A DNA stretch of 64,000 bases from Aeromonas sp. RU39B (GCF_900156095.1 NZ_FTMJ01000015.1:51824-115823); one strand, 5' to 3'. Positions 29,949 to 38,281 are shown, counted from the stretch's first letter. The notes: generated by a model not told the origin, from the sequence alone. Program-made: numbers and translations.

Positions 29949-30989
29949 GTGGCAAAGAAAGCGAAACTCAATCTGGGACAACAACGGCGGGTGCAAGCCA
30001 ACCGTGACCGGCGTTTGCAGGATCTCGGCAAGGGCAAGCACGCTGCGGTGGATGACTCCCTGCTGGGCGCTCCGCAGGCCGGTGTGGTGATCAGTCGTTT
30101 CGGCCAGCACGCTGACGTGGAAGCGCCGGATGGCAGCATCAGCCGCTGCAACCTGCGCCGCACCCTCGGCAGCGTGGTCTGTGGCGATCGGGTCATCTGG
30201 CGCCCTGGCAGCAATGACACCGTCCCGGGCGTGATCGAAGCGGTCGAACCGCGTCATTCGGTTCTGACCCGCCCCGACTTCTATGACGGGGTCAAACCGG
30301 TTGCGGCCAACATCGATCAGATCATCATCGTCTCGGCCGTGATGCCGGAGTTCTCGACCAATATCGTCGACCGCTATCTGGTGGCCGCCGAGGATGTCGA
30401 GATCCCGCCGCTGATTGTGCTCAACAAGGTGGACATGCTCGACACCGCTGCGCGCAGCGCACTTGATCTCCAGCTCGACACCTACCGCCAACTCGGTTAT
30501 CCGGTGCTGCTGGTCAGCAGCCAAAGCGGCGAAGGCATCGAAGAGCTCAAGGCCGTGCTCGCCGACAAGGTCAGCATCTTTGTCGGCCAGTCCGGGGTTG
30601 GCAAGTCGTCGATGACCAACGCCCTGCTGCCGGGGCTGGATGTGCTCACCGGCGAGATCTCCGAAAACTCGGGGCTCGGCCAGCACACCACCACCACAGC
30701 GCGCCTCTACCACTTCCCGAGTGGCGGCGATCTGATCGACTCGCCGGGCATTCGTGAATTTGCCCTCTGGCATCTTGAGCCGGAGCGGGTGACCTGGTGT
30801 TTCGTGGAGTTTCGCGACTACCTCGGTGGTTGCAAGTTCCGCGACTGCAAGCACAAGGATGACCCGGGCTGCGTATTGCGTGAGGCCGTCGAGCACGGCG
30901 CTATCAAACGCGAGCGTTTTGCCAACTATCACCGGATCCTGGAATCGATGCAGGAAACCCGTCATGGCCGCCAACAGGCCCGAATCTGA
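29949..30989 (+). CDS. rsgA: Small-subunit ribosome biogenesis GTPase RsgA
   Basis: Circularly permuted GTPase acting on the 30S subunit. The 346-residue protein has an OB-fold N-terminal domain, then permuted G motifs: G4 LNKVDM, G5 [13 protein letters not shown]1 [15 protein letters not shown] and G3 DSPGIREF. The zinc knuckle [14 protein letters not shown] follows. The start is uncertain. A GTG at 29949 gives [22 protein letters not shown], aligning with the E. coli N terminus ([21 protein letters not shown]). An ATG at 29904 is possible but adds 15 residues not seen in E. coli. Confidence 0.95.
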   Translation: MAKKAKLNLGQQRRVQANRDRRLQDLGKGKHAAVDDSLLGAPQAGVVISRFGQHADVEAPDGSISRCNLRRTLGSVVCGDRVIWRPGSNDTVPGVIEAVEPRHSVLTRPDFYDGVKPVAANIDQIIIVSAVMPEFSTNIVDRYLVAAEDVEIPPLIVLNKVDMLDTAARSALDLQLDTYRQLGYPVLLVSSQSGEGIEELKAVLADKVSIFVGQSGVGKSSMTNALLPGLDVLTGEISENSGLGQHTTTTARLYHFPSGGDLIDSPGIREFALWHLEPERVTWCFVEFRDYLGGCKFRDCKHKDDPGCVLREAVEHGAIKRERFANYHRILESMQETRHGRQQARI

Positions 30990-31013
30990 CTTTACTGAAT
31001 CATCAAGAGCATC

Positions 31014-31880
31014 ATGAACATCACTGACACTCTCAAAATCGCCGGCCAATACTGCCTGCCCAAGCACCTGATCTCCCGCCTCGTCGGTAAACTGGCTGCG
31101 GCCGAAGCCGGCACGTTGACCACCCGCATCATCAGCGCCTTTATCACGCGCTATCAGGTCAATATGAGCGAGGCGCTGCATGAAGATCCAGCGCACTACA
31201 AGAGCTTCAACGAGTTCTTTACCCGTCCGCTCAAGGATGGTCTGCGTCCGGTGGTTGAGGATGCCATGACTCTGGCGCTGCCGGTGGATGGCACCGTCAG
31301 CCAGCTGGGCCCGGTCCAGCAAGGTCGCATCATTCAGGCAAAGGGTCATGACTACAGCGCCCGCGAGCTGCTCGGCGGCTATGACGATCTGGTCGAGCCC
31401 TTCAAGGGCGGCGACTTTGCCACCATCTATCTGGCGCCGAAGGATTATCACCGCATCCACATGCCGCTCGATGCCGTGCTCGAGAGCATGGTGTTCGTGC
31501 CGGGCGATCTCTTCTCGGTCAACCCGCTGACCGCAGAAAACGTCCCCAATCTGTTTGCCCGTAACGAGCGGGTAGTCGCCACGTTTCGCACCGAGCATGG
31601 TCCGCTGGCCATGGTGCTGGTTGGTGCCACCATCGTTGCCAGCATTGAAACTAGCTGGGCCGGTTGCATCGCGCCCTGTGGTCGCAAAGAGGTCAAGCGC
31701 TGGGACTATCCGGGCGAGCAGGCCATCACCCTGAAAAAGGGTGAAGAGATGGGCCTGTTCAAACTCGGCAGTACCGTCGTCTGCCTGTTTGGACCGGGCA
31801 TGCTCGAGCAGTTTGAGCCGCATCTGCAAACCGGTGTAGTCACCCGCATGGGCGCCCCGTTTGCCCGTCTCAAGGGCTAA
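31014..31880 (+). CDS. psd: Phosphatidylserine decarboxylase
   Basis: Makes phosphatidylethanolamine from phosphatidylserine at the inner membrane. The 288-residue proenzyme contains the self-cleavage motif LGST; Gly252-Ser253 is the predicted bond, with Ser253 becoming the pyruvoyl group of the alpha subunit. Other family segments are [25 protein letters not shown], the YHRIHMPLD His motif and [10 protein letters not shown]. It follows rsgA by 24 bases, the same order as in E. coli. Confidence 0.97.
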   Translation: MNITDTLKIAGQYCLPKHLISRLVGKLAAAEAGTLTTRIISAFITRYQVNMSEALHEDPAHYKSFNEFFTRPLKDGLRPVVEDAMTLALPVDGTVSQLGPVQQGRIIQAKGHDYSARELLGGYDDLVEPFKGGDFATIYLAPKDYHRIHMPLDAVLESMVFVPGDLFSVNPLTAENVPNLFARNERVVATFRTEHGPLAMVLVGATIVASIETSWAGCIAPCGRKEVKRWDYPGEQAITLKKGEEMGLFKLGSTVVCLFGPGMLEQFEPHLQTGVVTRMGAPFARLKG

Positions 31881-31884
31881 GCCG

Positions 31885-32118
31885 ATGAGCCAGTCCAACA
31901 ATCCGCTGCACGGCATCACCCTCGCCATGATGGTCACTGAGTTGGTGGAGCACTATGGCTGGCCAGAGCTGGGACGGCATATCCCGATCCGCTGTTTTAC
32001 CCAAGACCCCAGCATCAAATCGAGCCTGACCTTTCTACGTCGTACCCCCTGGGCCCGCGAGAAGGTAGAGGCTCTCTACCTGCTGACCCGTCAGCAGGGC
32101 GCCGTTTGGCAAAAGTAA
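31885..32118 (+). CDS. VF530-type (DUF2132) small protein
   Basis: A 77-residue protein starting [20 protein letters not shown] with the family core [31 protein letters not shown]. This is the DUF2132/VF530 family, a small alpha-helical fold found in many gamma-proteobacteria; the VF530 structure suggested DNA or RNA binding, but no function is proven. The start ATG at 31885 lies 4 bases after the psd stop, so it is probably co-translated with psd. The frame extends upstream inside psd and that part was rejected. Confidence 0.8.
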   Translation: MSQSNNPLHGITLAMMVTELVEHYGWPELGRHIPIRCFTQDPSIKSSLTFLRRTPWAREKVEALYLLTRQQGAVWQK

Positions 32119-32135
32119 TAAATCAGAGACCGATC

Positions 32136-32387
32136 ATGGCATTCACCATTACCTACCGTTATCGTAAGCAGCTCAAGTCGATCGGCTATGCCAACGACAA
32201 GCATCACAGCATTTATGATGCCATCGCCAGAGCCGAAGGCATTGACATGGTGCGCTATCAAGCCATGGAAGATCAGGTGGCAAACGTCAGCCGCCGTGAC
32301 CGCAAGATGCTCAAGGAGTTTCGCGAAAATTACTTCCGCGAATTGGGCTTTAGTGACATTGCCATCGTAAGGGATGAGCAGGAGTAA
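32136..32387 (+). CDS. DUF2960-like small protein
   Basis: An 83-residue basic protein (MAFTITYRYRKQLKSIGYANDKHHSIYD...) with no signal or membrane segment. The YRYRKQLKSI start, HHSIYDAIA middle and RRDRKMLKEFRENYFREL helix resemble the DUF2960 family of marine and aquatic gamma-proteobacteria, for which I know no function. The ATG at 32136 lies 17 bases after the preceding stop, and the next gene starts 3 bases after its own stop, so it is within an operon. Family call is from memory of the pattern. Confidence 0.7.
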   Translation: MAFTITYRYRKQLKSIGYANDKHHSIYDAIARAEGIDMVRYQAMEDQVANVSRRDRKMLKEFRENYFRELGFSDIAIVRDEQE

Positions 32388-32390
32388 CAC

Positions 32391-32798
32391 ATGTTACGCA
32401 TAACAGGGATGGTGGCACTGCTCGGCATGCTGCAAGGATGCGCCCTGATACCCTGGTGGAGTGATGAGGCGCAGGTGCGCGATCAGCACGGCTGCCTACA
32501 AAGCGAAGGGTATCGCTGGTCACATCTACTCGGACACTGTCTGCGTCCGGCCGACAAAGCGGTGCCGTTGACGGCATTAACATACGGGGATGACAAACGT
32601 GCCTGGGTACTGGTGTCTAACGACAACAGCAGTGCCGAGGTCTATCTGCCGCAGCAGGAGTCCATGCTGTTGCCGCGTCAGAACGAAGGGGACAAACCCA
32701 TGTGGCAGGGCGGTGACTGGTCACTGCTACGCAGCCGCGGGTTTGTACTCAGTGAAGAGGGGCATGCCGTCTTTCACAACTACGGCAGTCAACCCTGA
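32391..32798 (+). CDS. Putative lipoprotein of unknown function
   Basis: A 135-residue protein with a lipoprotein signal peptide: hydrophobic residues 7-14 and lipobox LQGC with Cys17. The mature part has a Trp-rich start (IPWWSDEAQ), two further cysteines (HGCLQSEGYRW, HCLRPADK) that could pair, and no domain I recognise. It closes the rsgA-psd-VF530-DUF2960 run and is followed by a strong terminator. Outer- or inner-membrane sorting: mature residue 2 is Ala, so the outer membrane is expected. Confidence 0.72.
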   Translation: MLRITGMVALLGMLQGCALIPWWSDEAQVRDQHGCLQSEGYRWSHLLGHCLRPADKAVPLTALTYGDDKRAWVLVSNDNSSAEVYLPQQESMLLPRQNEGDKPMWQGGDWSLLRSRGFVLSEEGHAVFHNYGSQP

Positions 32799-32818
32799 TT
32801 CAGGGCAAGCGATAGATC

Positions 32819-32842
32819 AAGCGGGGCCATGCCCCGCTTTTT
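32819..32842. terminator. Bidirectional terminator
   Basis: AAGCGGGGC, CAT, GCCCCGCTTTTT, between convergent lipoprotein genes. Clear U tract on the plus strand. Confidence 0.9.
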
Positions 32843-32850
32843 CATAGCTA

Positions 32851-33348
32851 TCAGTTGCCGAGTGCGGCAAACAGGCCATTTTCCAGTGAGCCGCGGGAAA
32901 CACAGACCGGCTTGAGAGACGGCGCCGGCACGCGATCGCCAGAGGATTCGATGTAGAAGAGCTGGGTATTACCCTTCACGTTGACCGTCGCGACGCTGTT
33001 ATCACCGCTCTGGGTGATGATCAGGTTAACCTGAACGTTGGGATCCCCGGCCACGACCTTGGAACCCATGCTGCCGCAATCGAGCCACTTGAGGCCATCA
33101 GCAGCCTGCGGCAGATAGGCGGTCATCAGACCGGCAGCGCGCTGGCTGTTTTCGATTTGCAGACCGTGATCCTTGAACCACTTCTCGGCGCGGGACCACA
33201 CCAGATCTACCGGGATCTGCATGCTCTGGGTGTTGTTGGTCGCCAACGCTTGCGGCGCGGTATAACGGTAATCTTCGTTGCTGCCATTATCGCTCGCACA
33301 GCCAGCCAGCAGCACCGCGATCAGCCCAACTCCATACTTCATTTTCAT
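32851..33348 (-). CDS. Putative outer-membrane lipoprotein with a BamC-like repeat
   Basis: A 165-residue lipoprotein: signal MKMKYGVGLIAVLLAGC with Cys17 as the lipidated residue. The mature part starts with an Asn/Gly/Asp linker and then has one domain, IPVDLVWSRAEKWFKDHGLQIE followed by AGLMTAYL. This resembles the helix-grip repeat of NlpB/BamC (helix, then a strand after GL..). Two later Cys (LDCGSMG, PVCVSRG) may form a disulfide. True BamC normally lies beside dapA, so this is at best a paralogue. Start is the ATG at 33348; a second ATG at 33342 is two codons inside. Confidence 0.72.
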   Translation of the reverse strand: MKMKYGVGLIAVLLAGCASDNGSNEDYRYTAPQALATNNTQSMQIPVDLVWSRAEKWFKDHGLQIENSQRAAGLMTAYLPQAADGLKWLDCGSMGSKVVAGDPNVQVNLIITQSGDNSVATVNVKGNTQLFYIESSGDRVPAPSLKPVCVSRGSLENGLFAALGN

Positions 33349-33502
33349 TGTCTCATTCTCATCAGTGTTTATGGCCCGGCGGCCGGCAGTTATTATCGCT
33401 TTGTCCGCTCGACCTGTCAGCAGCCTGTTGTTTTGAATAGCACTTTCTTTACAACGTCCGGCGAGTGGCTTAGATTGCCAAAAACATCGATACAAAAGCG
33501 CC

Positions 33503-35491
33503 GTGGCCATACAGACCATTCCAGACTGGTTGCAGCAGGTGTTTGATAACCTGCCGCTCAGCCTGTTCTGTCGCGACCCCGAAGGTCGCTACCTGTTTTG
33601 CAACCGGCAGTTCGCCGCCCAGGCTGGCGTCGCGGAACCCCGTCAGTTGATCGGTCAAACCGATCACTTACTGCCTTGGGGGGATCGCTTCGTTGCCGAG
33701 GATCGTGAACTGCTGGCGTCTCGGCGTCCCCTGCTCAGCCAGCAACTTAAGTGTGAAGATCTGCAAGGCGACTGGTGGGTCAAAACCCACAAGGTTCCCT
33801 TCTACGCCAACGATGGCACGCCGCTTGGTATTTTTGGCGTCACGGAAGAGATCTCCCACTTCAAGGGCATCGAATCGGCCCTGCTCTCTCATCAGAACCT
33901 GCTCCGCCACCTAATTGACGCCATCCCCGATCTCATCTGTCTGGCTCGCACTGATGGCAGTCTGCTGGAATACAATCAGGCACTGCTCGATTTCCTCGCC
34001 CTGACCCGCAACCACCCGGATCTGGAACAACCCGGTTGTGTTCCCGGCTATGGTCAGTTGCCGGAAGACAGTGGCGAGCTGGCATTGGCTGATGTCCATG
34101 GCGAGCGACATCTGATGGAGGTCACCCGGCTGTCGGTCACAGGTCTAAGCGAACCGGCCTCGCTGCTGGTCTATCGCGATATCACCGGCCTGCGATCCAC
34201 CCAGTTGCAGCTCAACCGCGCCCGCCATTTTGACAGCCTGACCGGATTGATGAAGCTGGCGACCTTTCTCGACAAGGCGCAGCGTCTGCCGGCCGAGCCG
34301 TCTTGCCTGTTGATGGTCGATCTGCAGCATTTTCGCGAGATCAACGATCGCTTCGGAATTCGGATTGCCGACCAGCTGCTCAGCCAAGTAGCCATCCGTT
34401 TGCAAGACAGTGCCCCGGCAGGCACCCTGCTCTGCCGTCTGGCGGCTGATGATTTCTGCCTGCTTGCCCCGATATCACGCCTGCCCGACGGACTGATGGG
34501 CTGGTGCCATCGACTGGGCAATCTGATTAGCGCCCCCTATGCCGTCGCGGGACACCGCATTCAGATCGACTGTCATATGGGAATTGCCGAGGGGCTCAGT
34601 CACGATGCGGAGCGCCTGCTCGGCCACGCAGAAGCCGCACTGGCACGGGCCAAGGAGCAGAGCGCCCCGTTCCACTTCTTTGATCCGGTGCTGGCCGCCC
34701 GCGTGCAGCGGCGCAAGCAACTCGAGCAATCGCTGCCCTCCGCCATCCGTCAGCAGCAATTGTTTCTGGTCTATCAACCCATCATGTATGCGGCCGATGG
34801 CTCGCTGCATGGTGCCGAAGTGTTAAGCCGCTGGCGTCACCCTGAGCTTGGCATGATCCCGCCGGATGAATTTATCCCGCTAGCCGAACATTTGGGACTG
34901 ATCAGCCAGTTGGGGTTACAGGTGGCCAAACGCGCCAGCCTGCAGCTGGCGCAATGGCGCAAACACCACCCGGCCTTGCAGTTATCGGTCAATCTTTCAC
35001 CGCTGCAGTTTCGTAGCCCGGCCCTGTGCCACAAGCTGCAACTATGCGTGAAAGAGGCCAATCTGCCGACCAACAGCCTGGAGCTGGAGATCACCGAAAG
35101 CGTGCTGATGGAAAATGCCGAGGAGATCGACAATAACCTGCGTCAGCTGCAGGCTGCCGGCTTCCCGCTGGCCATCGATGATTTTGGCACCGGCTACTGC
35201 TCGCTCTCTTACCTGCCTCGTCTGAAAGTGACCAATCTCAAGCTGGATCGCAGCTTTATCAATGAGTTGGAGAACGATGCCACCACCACCGCCATCGTGC
35301 GCTCGGTGATTGGCCTGGCCCATGCGCTGGGCATCCAACTCACTGCCGAAGGGGTAGAAACCGAAGCGCAGCGTGCCTGGTTGACCGAGGCCGGCTGCCA
35401 ACGTCTGCAAGGTTATCTGTTCAGCCCACCACTGGCGGCGAGTGATTTTGCCGAGCGTTTCCTGGATCAAGACCCACTCCCGCACTCATAA
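33503..35491 (+). CDS. PAS-PAS-GGDEF-EAL protein with degenerate cyclase site
   Basis: A 662-residue soluble signalling protein. Two PAS domains lie at about residues 8-120 and 130-230, then a GGDEF domain (about 240-405) and an EAL domain (about 410-655). In the GGDEF domain the active-site motif reads AADDF (around residues 315-319) within LCRLAADDFCLLAP, so it is probably not a cyclase. The EAL phosphodiesterase motifs look intact: EVLSRWRHP, LELEITESVLM, DDFGTGYCSLSYL, LKLDRSFI and GVETE. It is therefore probably a c-di-GMP phosphodiesterase gated by PAS input; the degenerate GGDEF may bind GTP. The start is a GTG at 33503. The pGpG-degrading orn gene lies 3.6 kb away. Confidence 0.88.
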   Translation: MAIQTIPDWLQQVFDNLPLSLFCRDPEGRYLFCNRQFAAQAGVAEPRQLIGQTDHLLPWGDRFVAEDRELLASRRPLLSQQLKCEDLQGDWWVKTHKVPFYANDGTPLGIFGVTEEISHFKGIESALLSHQNLLRHLIDAIPDLICLARTDGSLLEYNQALLDFLALTRNHPDLEQPGCVPGYGQLPEDSGELALADVHGERHLMEVTRLSVTGLSEPASLLVYRDITGLRSTQLQLNRARHFDSLTGLMKLATFLDKAQRLPAEPSCLLMVDLQHFREINDRFGIRIADQLLSQVAIRLQDSAPAGTLLCRLAADDFCLLAPISRLPDGLMGWCHRLGNLISAPYAVAGHRIQIDCHMGIAEGLSHDAERLLGHAEAALARAKEQSAPFHFFDPVLAARVQRRKQLEQSLPSAIRQQQLFLVYQPIMYAADGSLHGAEVLSRWRHPELGMIPPDEFIPLAEHLGLISQLGLQVAKRASLQLAQWRKHHPALQLSVNLSPLQFRSPALCHKLQLCVKEANLPTNSLELEITESVLMENAEEIDNNLRQLQAAGFPLAIDDFGTGYCSLSYLPRLKVTNLKLDRSFINELENDATTTAIVRSVIGLAHALGIQLTAEGVETEAQRAWLTEAGCQRLQGYLFSPPLAASDFAERFLDQDPLPHS

Positions 35492-35512
35492 AAAAGGACC
35501 GCAGCGCGGCCC
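35490..35512 (-). terminator. Terminator downstream of rraB
   Basis: Imperfect stem GGaCCGC/GCGGcCC with a 3-nt loop; on the minus strand it is followed by a run of six T. It overlaps the end of the EAL gene stop region. Confidence 0.6.
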
Positions 35513-35538
35513 TCTCTGTTCGGGATATATACTCAGGA

Positions 35539-35886
35539 TTACTCCTGAAAGTAGGTACCCCACCCGTCGTATTCCACACCGTACTTGGCCACGATAGGCA
35601 GCATCTTTTCGATGTCGGCCAAAATGGCGTCTGCCTGCAGCGGGCCTTCGGTCACGGCATCAAAGCAAAGGATAGTGGCACCATCGTCCAGCTCCATCTC
35701 TTCGGCATCCGTCACTTCGTAACCGGCTTTGAACAGATCCACGGCCGCCTTCTCCAGACGGGCGAAGTCCTGACAGGCAAAGTGGTGCTCGATTTCGTAT
35801 TGGGCATCGGGGTTGCTGCCATCTTCCAGCAACTCTTCAATGATGGCGTGGGTCTCGTCACGCCACTCCTGCAGGTTGTCGCTCAT
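35539..35886 (-). CDS. rraB: Ribonuclease E inhibitor RraB
   Basis: A 115-residue acidic protein that binds RNase E and changes mRNA decay. It shows the family core EWRDETHAIIEELLEDGS, YEIEHHFAC, LFKAGYEVTDAEEMELDDG and GVEYDGWGTYFQE. Length is shorter than E. coli RraB (138), whose acidic tail is missing here. The ATG at 35886 gives MSDNLQEWRDE; an upstream in-frame ATG at 35916 adds ten residues without similarity. Confidence 0.93.
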   Translation of the reverse strand: MSDNLQEWRDETHAIIEELLEDGSNPDAQYEIEHHFACQDFARLEKAAVDLFKAGYEVTDAEEMELDDGATILCFDAVTEGPLQADAILADIEKMLPIVAKYGVEYDGWGTYFQE

Positions 35887-36086
35887 AACGCCTCCGGGGC
35901 TTAATAGTTGGCGCAAGGATACCGCGAGCCAGCAGCGCGCTCAATCGCTCCACCTCGAGCGACCACGCCCGGTCGCAAAATATCGTCCTTCTTGCTGGCA
36001 AATCCTTCAGCTTGCTGCAAAGTTAGTCACCTGAATGCAATTTATTGAAATGGGGCTGACGAGTCAGAATGTTTACGGTTTAACGC

Positions 36087-36117
36087 GCCCCCTCTTACCG
36101 TTGGGCAAGAGGGGGGC
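36087..36117. terminator. Hairpin downstream of hipA
   Basis: GCCCCCTCTT (36087-36096) and AAGAGGGGGGC (36107-36117) form a 9-10-bp stem; the loop is 10 nt. T run is short in either direction (TTTT on plus). It probably ends the hipBA transcript. Confidence 0.45.
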
Positions 36118-36133
36118 TTTTACGTGGGATTGA

Positions 36134-37447
36134 TTACAGACCAAGATCGGGCAGCTGCGCAGCTTGTTCCTTAAAATGGCGACAGCGGCGCTCAACATCG
36201 TCTTGGTAGCGTTCCAGATAATCCAGCTCGGCGGAATTGTCTGTCTCAACCATGGCAATGGCGGTCTCCAGATGATGGAGGATGTCGTTGGCCATTTTGT
36301 GCAAGGTCTGTTGCAGCAGGCGTTTGGGCACGTCACATGTTTCGGCCATATCCAGCAACTGCCATGCGTTGACCCCCTCGGGGGCAAACTCGTCGCCGAT
36401 AGCCATGGCCAGATGCTGGTTGAACTCTGGATAAAGCCCCACATTGATCAGATCATACCAGGGGGTCGGCGTCAGCCCTGCTCTTGATACGAAGAAGCTG
36501 TAATTCTTGCCGTGGGCGTCGTGATTATTGACGCAAAGGTTGAAGAGCAGCCATTGCAGCATGTTCAGTCTGGCCTGCGCCGGATTGATACAAAGGGCGC
36601 TGAGACTCAGCAGCCGTGGCAGGCTCACCCCTTCCCGAATATGGGCCACATCCCGACCGTCACCGAAGTTGCGTTCATATTTTCGCGTGACGGGAAACCC
36701 CAGCCCCTGGCAGGCATCGATCATATGGCGACGGCGTACCCTCAGGCCATCCTCGTCAAGGCGCCGATCAAAGCGCTCCACCAGTAAACTTCGGTGAGAA
36801 TGCTCATTCTGACCCACGGTGTGTAGCTCGACCCGTGCCACTGGCATGCCCAACAGTGCTGCCAGCCGCATAGTCACAAACTCATTGATCACCAGATGAC
36901 GGTGGTGTTCGAACTTGAGGATGTGGGTGGAACAGAGTTCACCCTCGCCCAGCCCCAGCGCCCCTCCGAGCCGCAGCACGTTGAGCTTGGCCTGCACACC
37001 CGCAACCGAGAGACGGGGGCGGCCATCCCAAACCTCCAGTGGCCAGATCTCGGGCTGATCTAGCCGTAGCAACAGCTCCTCCGGGGTGATGGGGCGAAAC
37101 CGGGTGGAGAGATCGGGCTCTGCAGGCAGGGTGAAGGTGACAGCTCCGGATGCATCACCGCCTATGCCGTGGATCAGGGCAAAGAGATTACTGCGCGAAA
37201 CGCAGAGCGCCTCAATCAGATGATCCAGCCCGCGATTTTCTGGCAGCAAGTTGCCAAGATATGCCCGAATTTGGGCGCTGCTGGCTGAGCCATCCAGCGC
37301 CAGGGGCGGCGACAGCGGAAATCCCTGCGCTTGCCACTCTGGTGTATAGCCGAGCTGAAACACATCCCTGTCGGAATCATATCCAAGATGACCGATCAGC
37401 CGGTTACCCAGCCGAAGTTCAAGCTGATGGTGCTCAGAACCACTCAT
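36134..37447 (-). CDS. hipA: Type II toxin HipA family kinase
   Basis: HipA kinases phosphorylate glutamyl-tRNA synthetase or related targets and cause growth arrest and persistence; the cognate HipB neutralises them. This 437-residue protein has the length of E. coli HipA (440). Key positions align: the P-loop-like RLSVAGVQAK with Ser147 (the inhibitory autophosphorylation Ser150 in E. coli), NNHDAHGKN with catalytic Asp310 and Asn315, and WYDLINVG with Asp332. All kinase residues appear intact, so the toxin should be active. ATGs at 37450 and 37447 are possible; 37447 has the better ribosome-site spacing (AGAGG, 6 bases). It overlaps hipB by 14 bases. Confidence 0.93.
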   Translation of the reverse strand: MSGSEHHQLELRLGNRLIGHLGYDSDRDVFQLGYTPEWQAQGFPLSPPLALDGSASSAQIRAYLGNLLPENRGLDHLIEALCVSRSNLFALIHGIGGDASGAVTFTLPAEPDLSTRFRPITPEELLLRLDQPEIWPLEVWDGRPRLSVAGVQAKLNVLRLGGALGLGEGELCSTHILKFEHHRHLVINEFVTMRLAALLGMPVARVELHTVGQNEHSHRSLLVERFDRRLDEDGLRVRRRHMIDACQGLGFPVTRKYERNFGDGRDVAHIREGVSLPRLLSLSALCINPAQARLNMLQWLLFNLCVNNHDAHGKNYSFFVSRAGLTPTPWYDLINVGLYPEFNQHLAMAIGDEFAPEGVNAWQLLDMAETCDVPKRLLQQTLHKMANDILHHLETAIAMVETDNSAELDYLERYQDDVERRCRHFKEQAAQLPDLGL

Positions 37448-37715
37448 CATCGACCTCTGGTTGGCTGTTGCTGCTTGCTACCTGCGATCCCGTGTCCTGT
37501 ACCAGTTGCAGCCTCAGCCCCAGTGCATTCATTACCTGCAATAGGGTCGATAAATAGACATCCCCCCCCTTTTCAATCTTGATCAGGGTCTTTTTGGAGA
37601 TGCCGCACAGTGAGGCCGTCACTTCCTGGGTCATCTTGGCAGCCTTGCGTCTATCTCGTATCGCCAGCCCCAGTGAGGCGGGATCCAGTTCTTTCGTACC
37701 AGTTTCAGCCATCAT
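37434..37715 (-). CDS. hipB: HipB-type antitoxin, XRE family
   Basis: A 93-residue helix-turn-helix protein: LGLAIRDRRKAAKMTQEVTASLCGISKKTLIKIEKG is the Xre fold with recognition helix KKTLIKIEKG, and a short tail ends in DDEWF. In E. coli, HipB dimers bind operators upstream of hipBA and sequester HipA on DNA. Here the first operator (37726-37747) is 10 bases upstream of the ATG. The antitoxin gene precedes the toxin, as usual. ATG at 37715 is followed directly by another at 37712, and a GTG at 37721 is also in frame. Confidence 0.9.
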   Translation of the reverse strand: MMAETGTKELDPASLGLAIRDRRKAAKMTQEVTASLCGISKKTLIKIEKGGDVYLSTLLQVMNALGLRLQLVQDTGSQVASSNSQPEVDDEWF

Positions 37716-37725
37716 GATCACGATA

Positions 37726-37747
37726 AAAGTGTAGGTCGTTACACTTT
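37726..37747. promoter_or_regulatory. HipB operator O1
   Basis: AAAGTGTA, 6-bp spacer GGTCGT, TACACTTT: a perfect 8-6-8 inverted repeat immediately upstream of hipB, overlapping the expected ribosome site/leader. Assigned to HipB by position and dyad symmetry. Confidence 0.75.
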
Positions 37748-37775
37748 AACTCAAGGTAAGAGAAAACAGTAACCA

Positions 37776-37797
37776 AAAGTGTACGATGGTGCACTTT
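37776..37797. promoter_or_regulatory. HipB operator O2
   Basis: AAAGTGTA, CGATGG, TGCACTTT: the same 8-6-8 dyad with one mismatch, exactly 50 bp from O1. Confidence 0.75.
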
Positions 37798-37825
37798 TGA
37801 TGGTTACGGTGCGGTTTGCCATATA

Positions 37826-37847
37826 AGAGTGTAGAGAGGTTCACTTT
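37826..37847. promoter_or_regulatory. HipB operator O3
   Basis: AGAGTGTA, GAGAGG, TTCACTTT: a third 8-6-8 dyad with two substitutions from the O1 consensus, exactly 50 bp from O2. Confidence 0.65.
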
Positions 37848-37892
37848 TTAGGGACACTTCGACGGGATTACCCAACAAACAAGCAATCTCGA

Positions 37893-37967
37893 TAGTGCTG
37901 CGCCTTTTTCCAAAAGGTGGATGTTCCGTTTCTGTTCTGTATTTGTACAGAGTAGATCGCAGCACTA
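37893..37967. ncRNA. Nested-hairpin palindromic element (function unknown)
   Basis: TAGTGCTGCG (37893-37902) and CGCAGCACTA (37958-37967) are a perfect 10-bp inverted repeat enclosing two further hairpins. These are CCTTTT-tcc-AAAAGG (37903-37917) and TCTGTA-tttg-TACAGA (37936-37951). The fold would be a multibranch junction with one closing stem and two arms. It has no open reading frame of quality in either strand. It could be a small RNA, a MITE-like remnant, or a cruciform protein-binding site; none is proven. Confidence 0.4.
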
Positions 37968-38242
37968 CTGGGTGATTACTCAGAGGCAACTCCAAACGAT
38001 TATCTTAGCGCTCCAGATAGATGACACAGAGAGTGAGGTGGTCGTTTCCTTAGCAAGATCAACAAACTAATCCGCATTAGAGGGTGATAGGCAGCATCAA
38101 TATGCGGGAAGCCCTCAGGAAAACCTCGATGGGAGAACCGACCGACAACCGGATCCCGGTATTGAGTCAGGGGCTTCTTGCACACTATCTCACCACTTGG
38201 TTCACCCAATGCAAAAACATGCCAGAAACTGGAGTTTCAAGG
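37968..38242. other. Non-coding gap between the palindromic element and the tRNA promoter
   Basis: About 275 bases with no supported gene. Short open frames here (for example 38000-38209, minus) have no ribosome site or recognisable product. I see no terminator, no repeat shared with the flanking tRNAs, and no attachment-site duplication. Confidence 0.6.
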
Positions 38243-38271
38243 TTGACACCCCAGTCCAGAAAGGGTTTAAT
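38243..38271 (+). promoter_or_regulatory. Promoter of tRNA-Phe/tRNA-Asn
   Basis: Consensus -35 TTGACA (38243-38248), 17-bp spacer, -10 TTTAAT (38266-38271), then a GC-rich discriminator (GCGCGCCG) just before tRNA-Phe. Confidence 0.85.
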
Positions 38272-38281
38272 GCGCGCCGTT

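Noticed and set aside
37804..38209. Short minus-strand frames (63 and 69 codons) between hipB and tRNA-Phe
   Set aside because: They run through the operators and palindromic element, have no ribosome site and no recognisable protein features.
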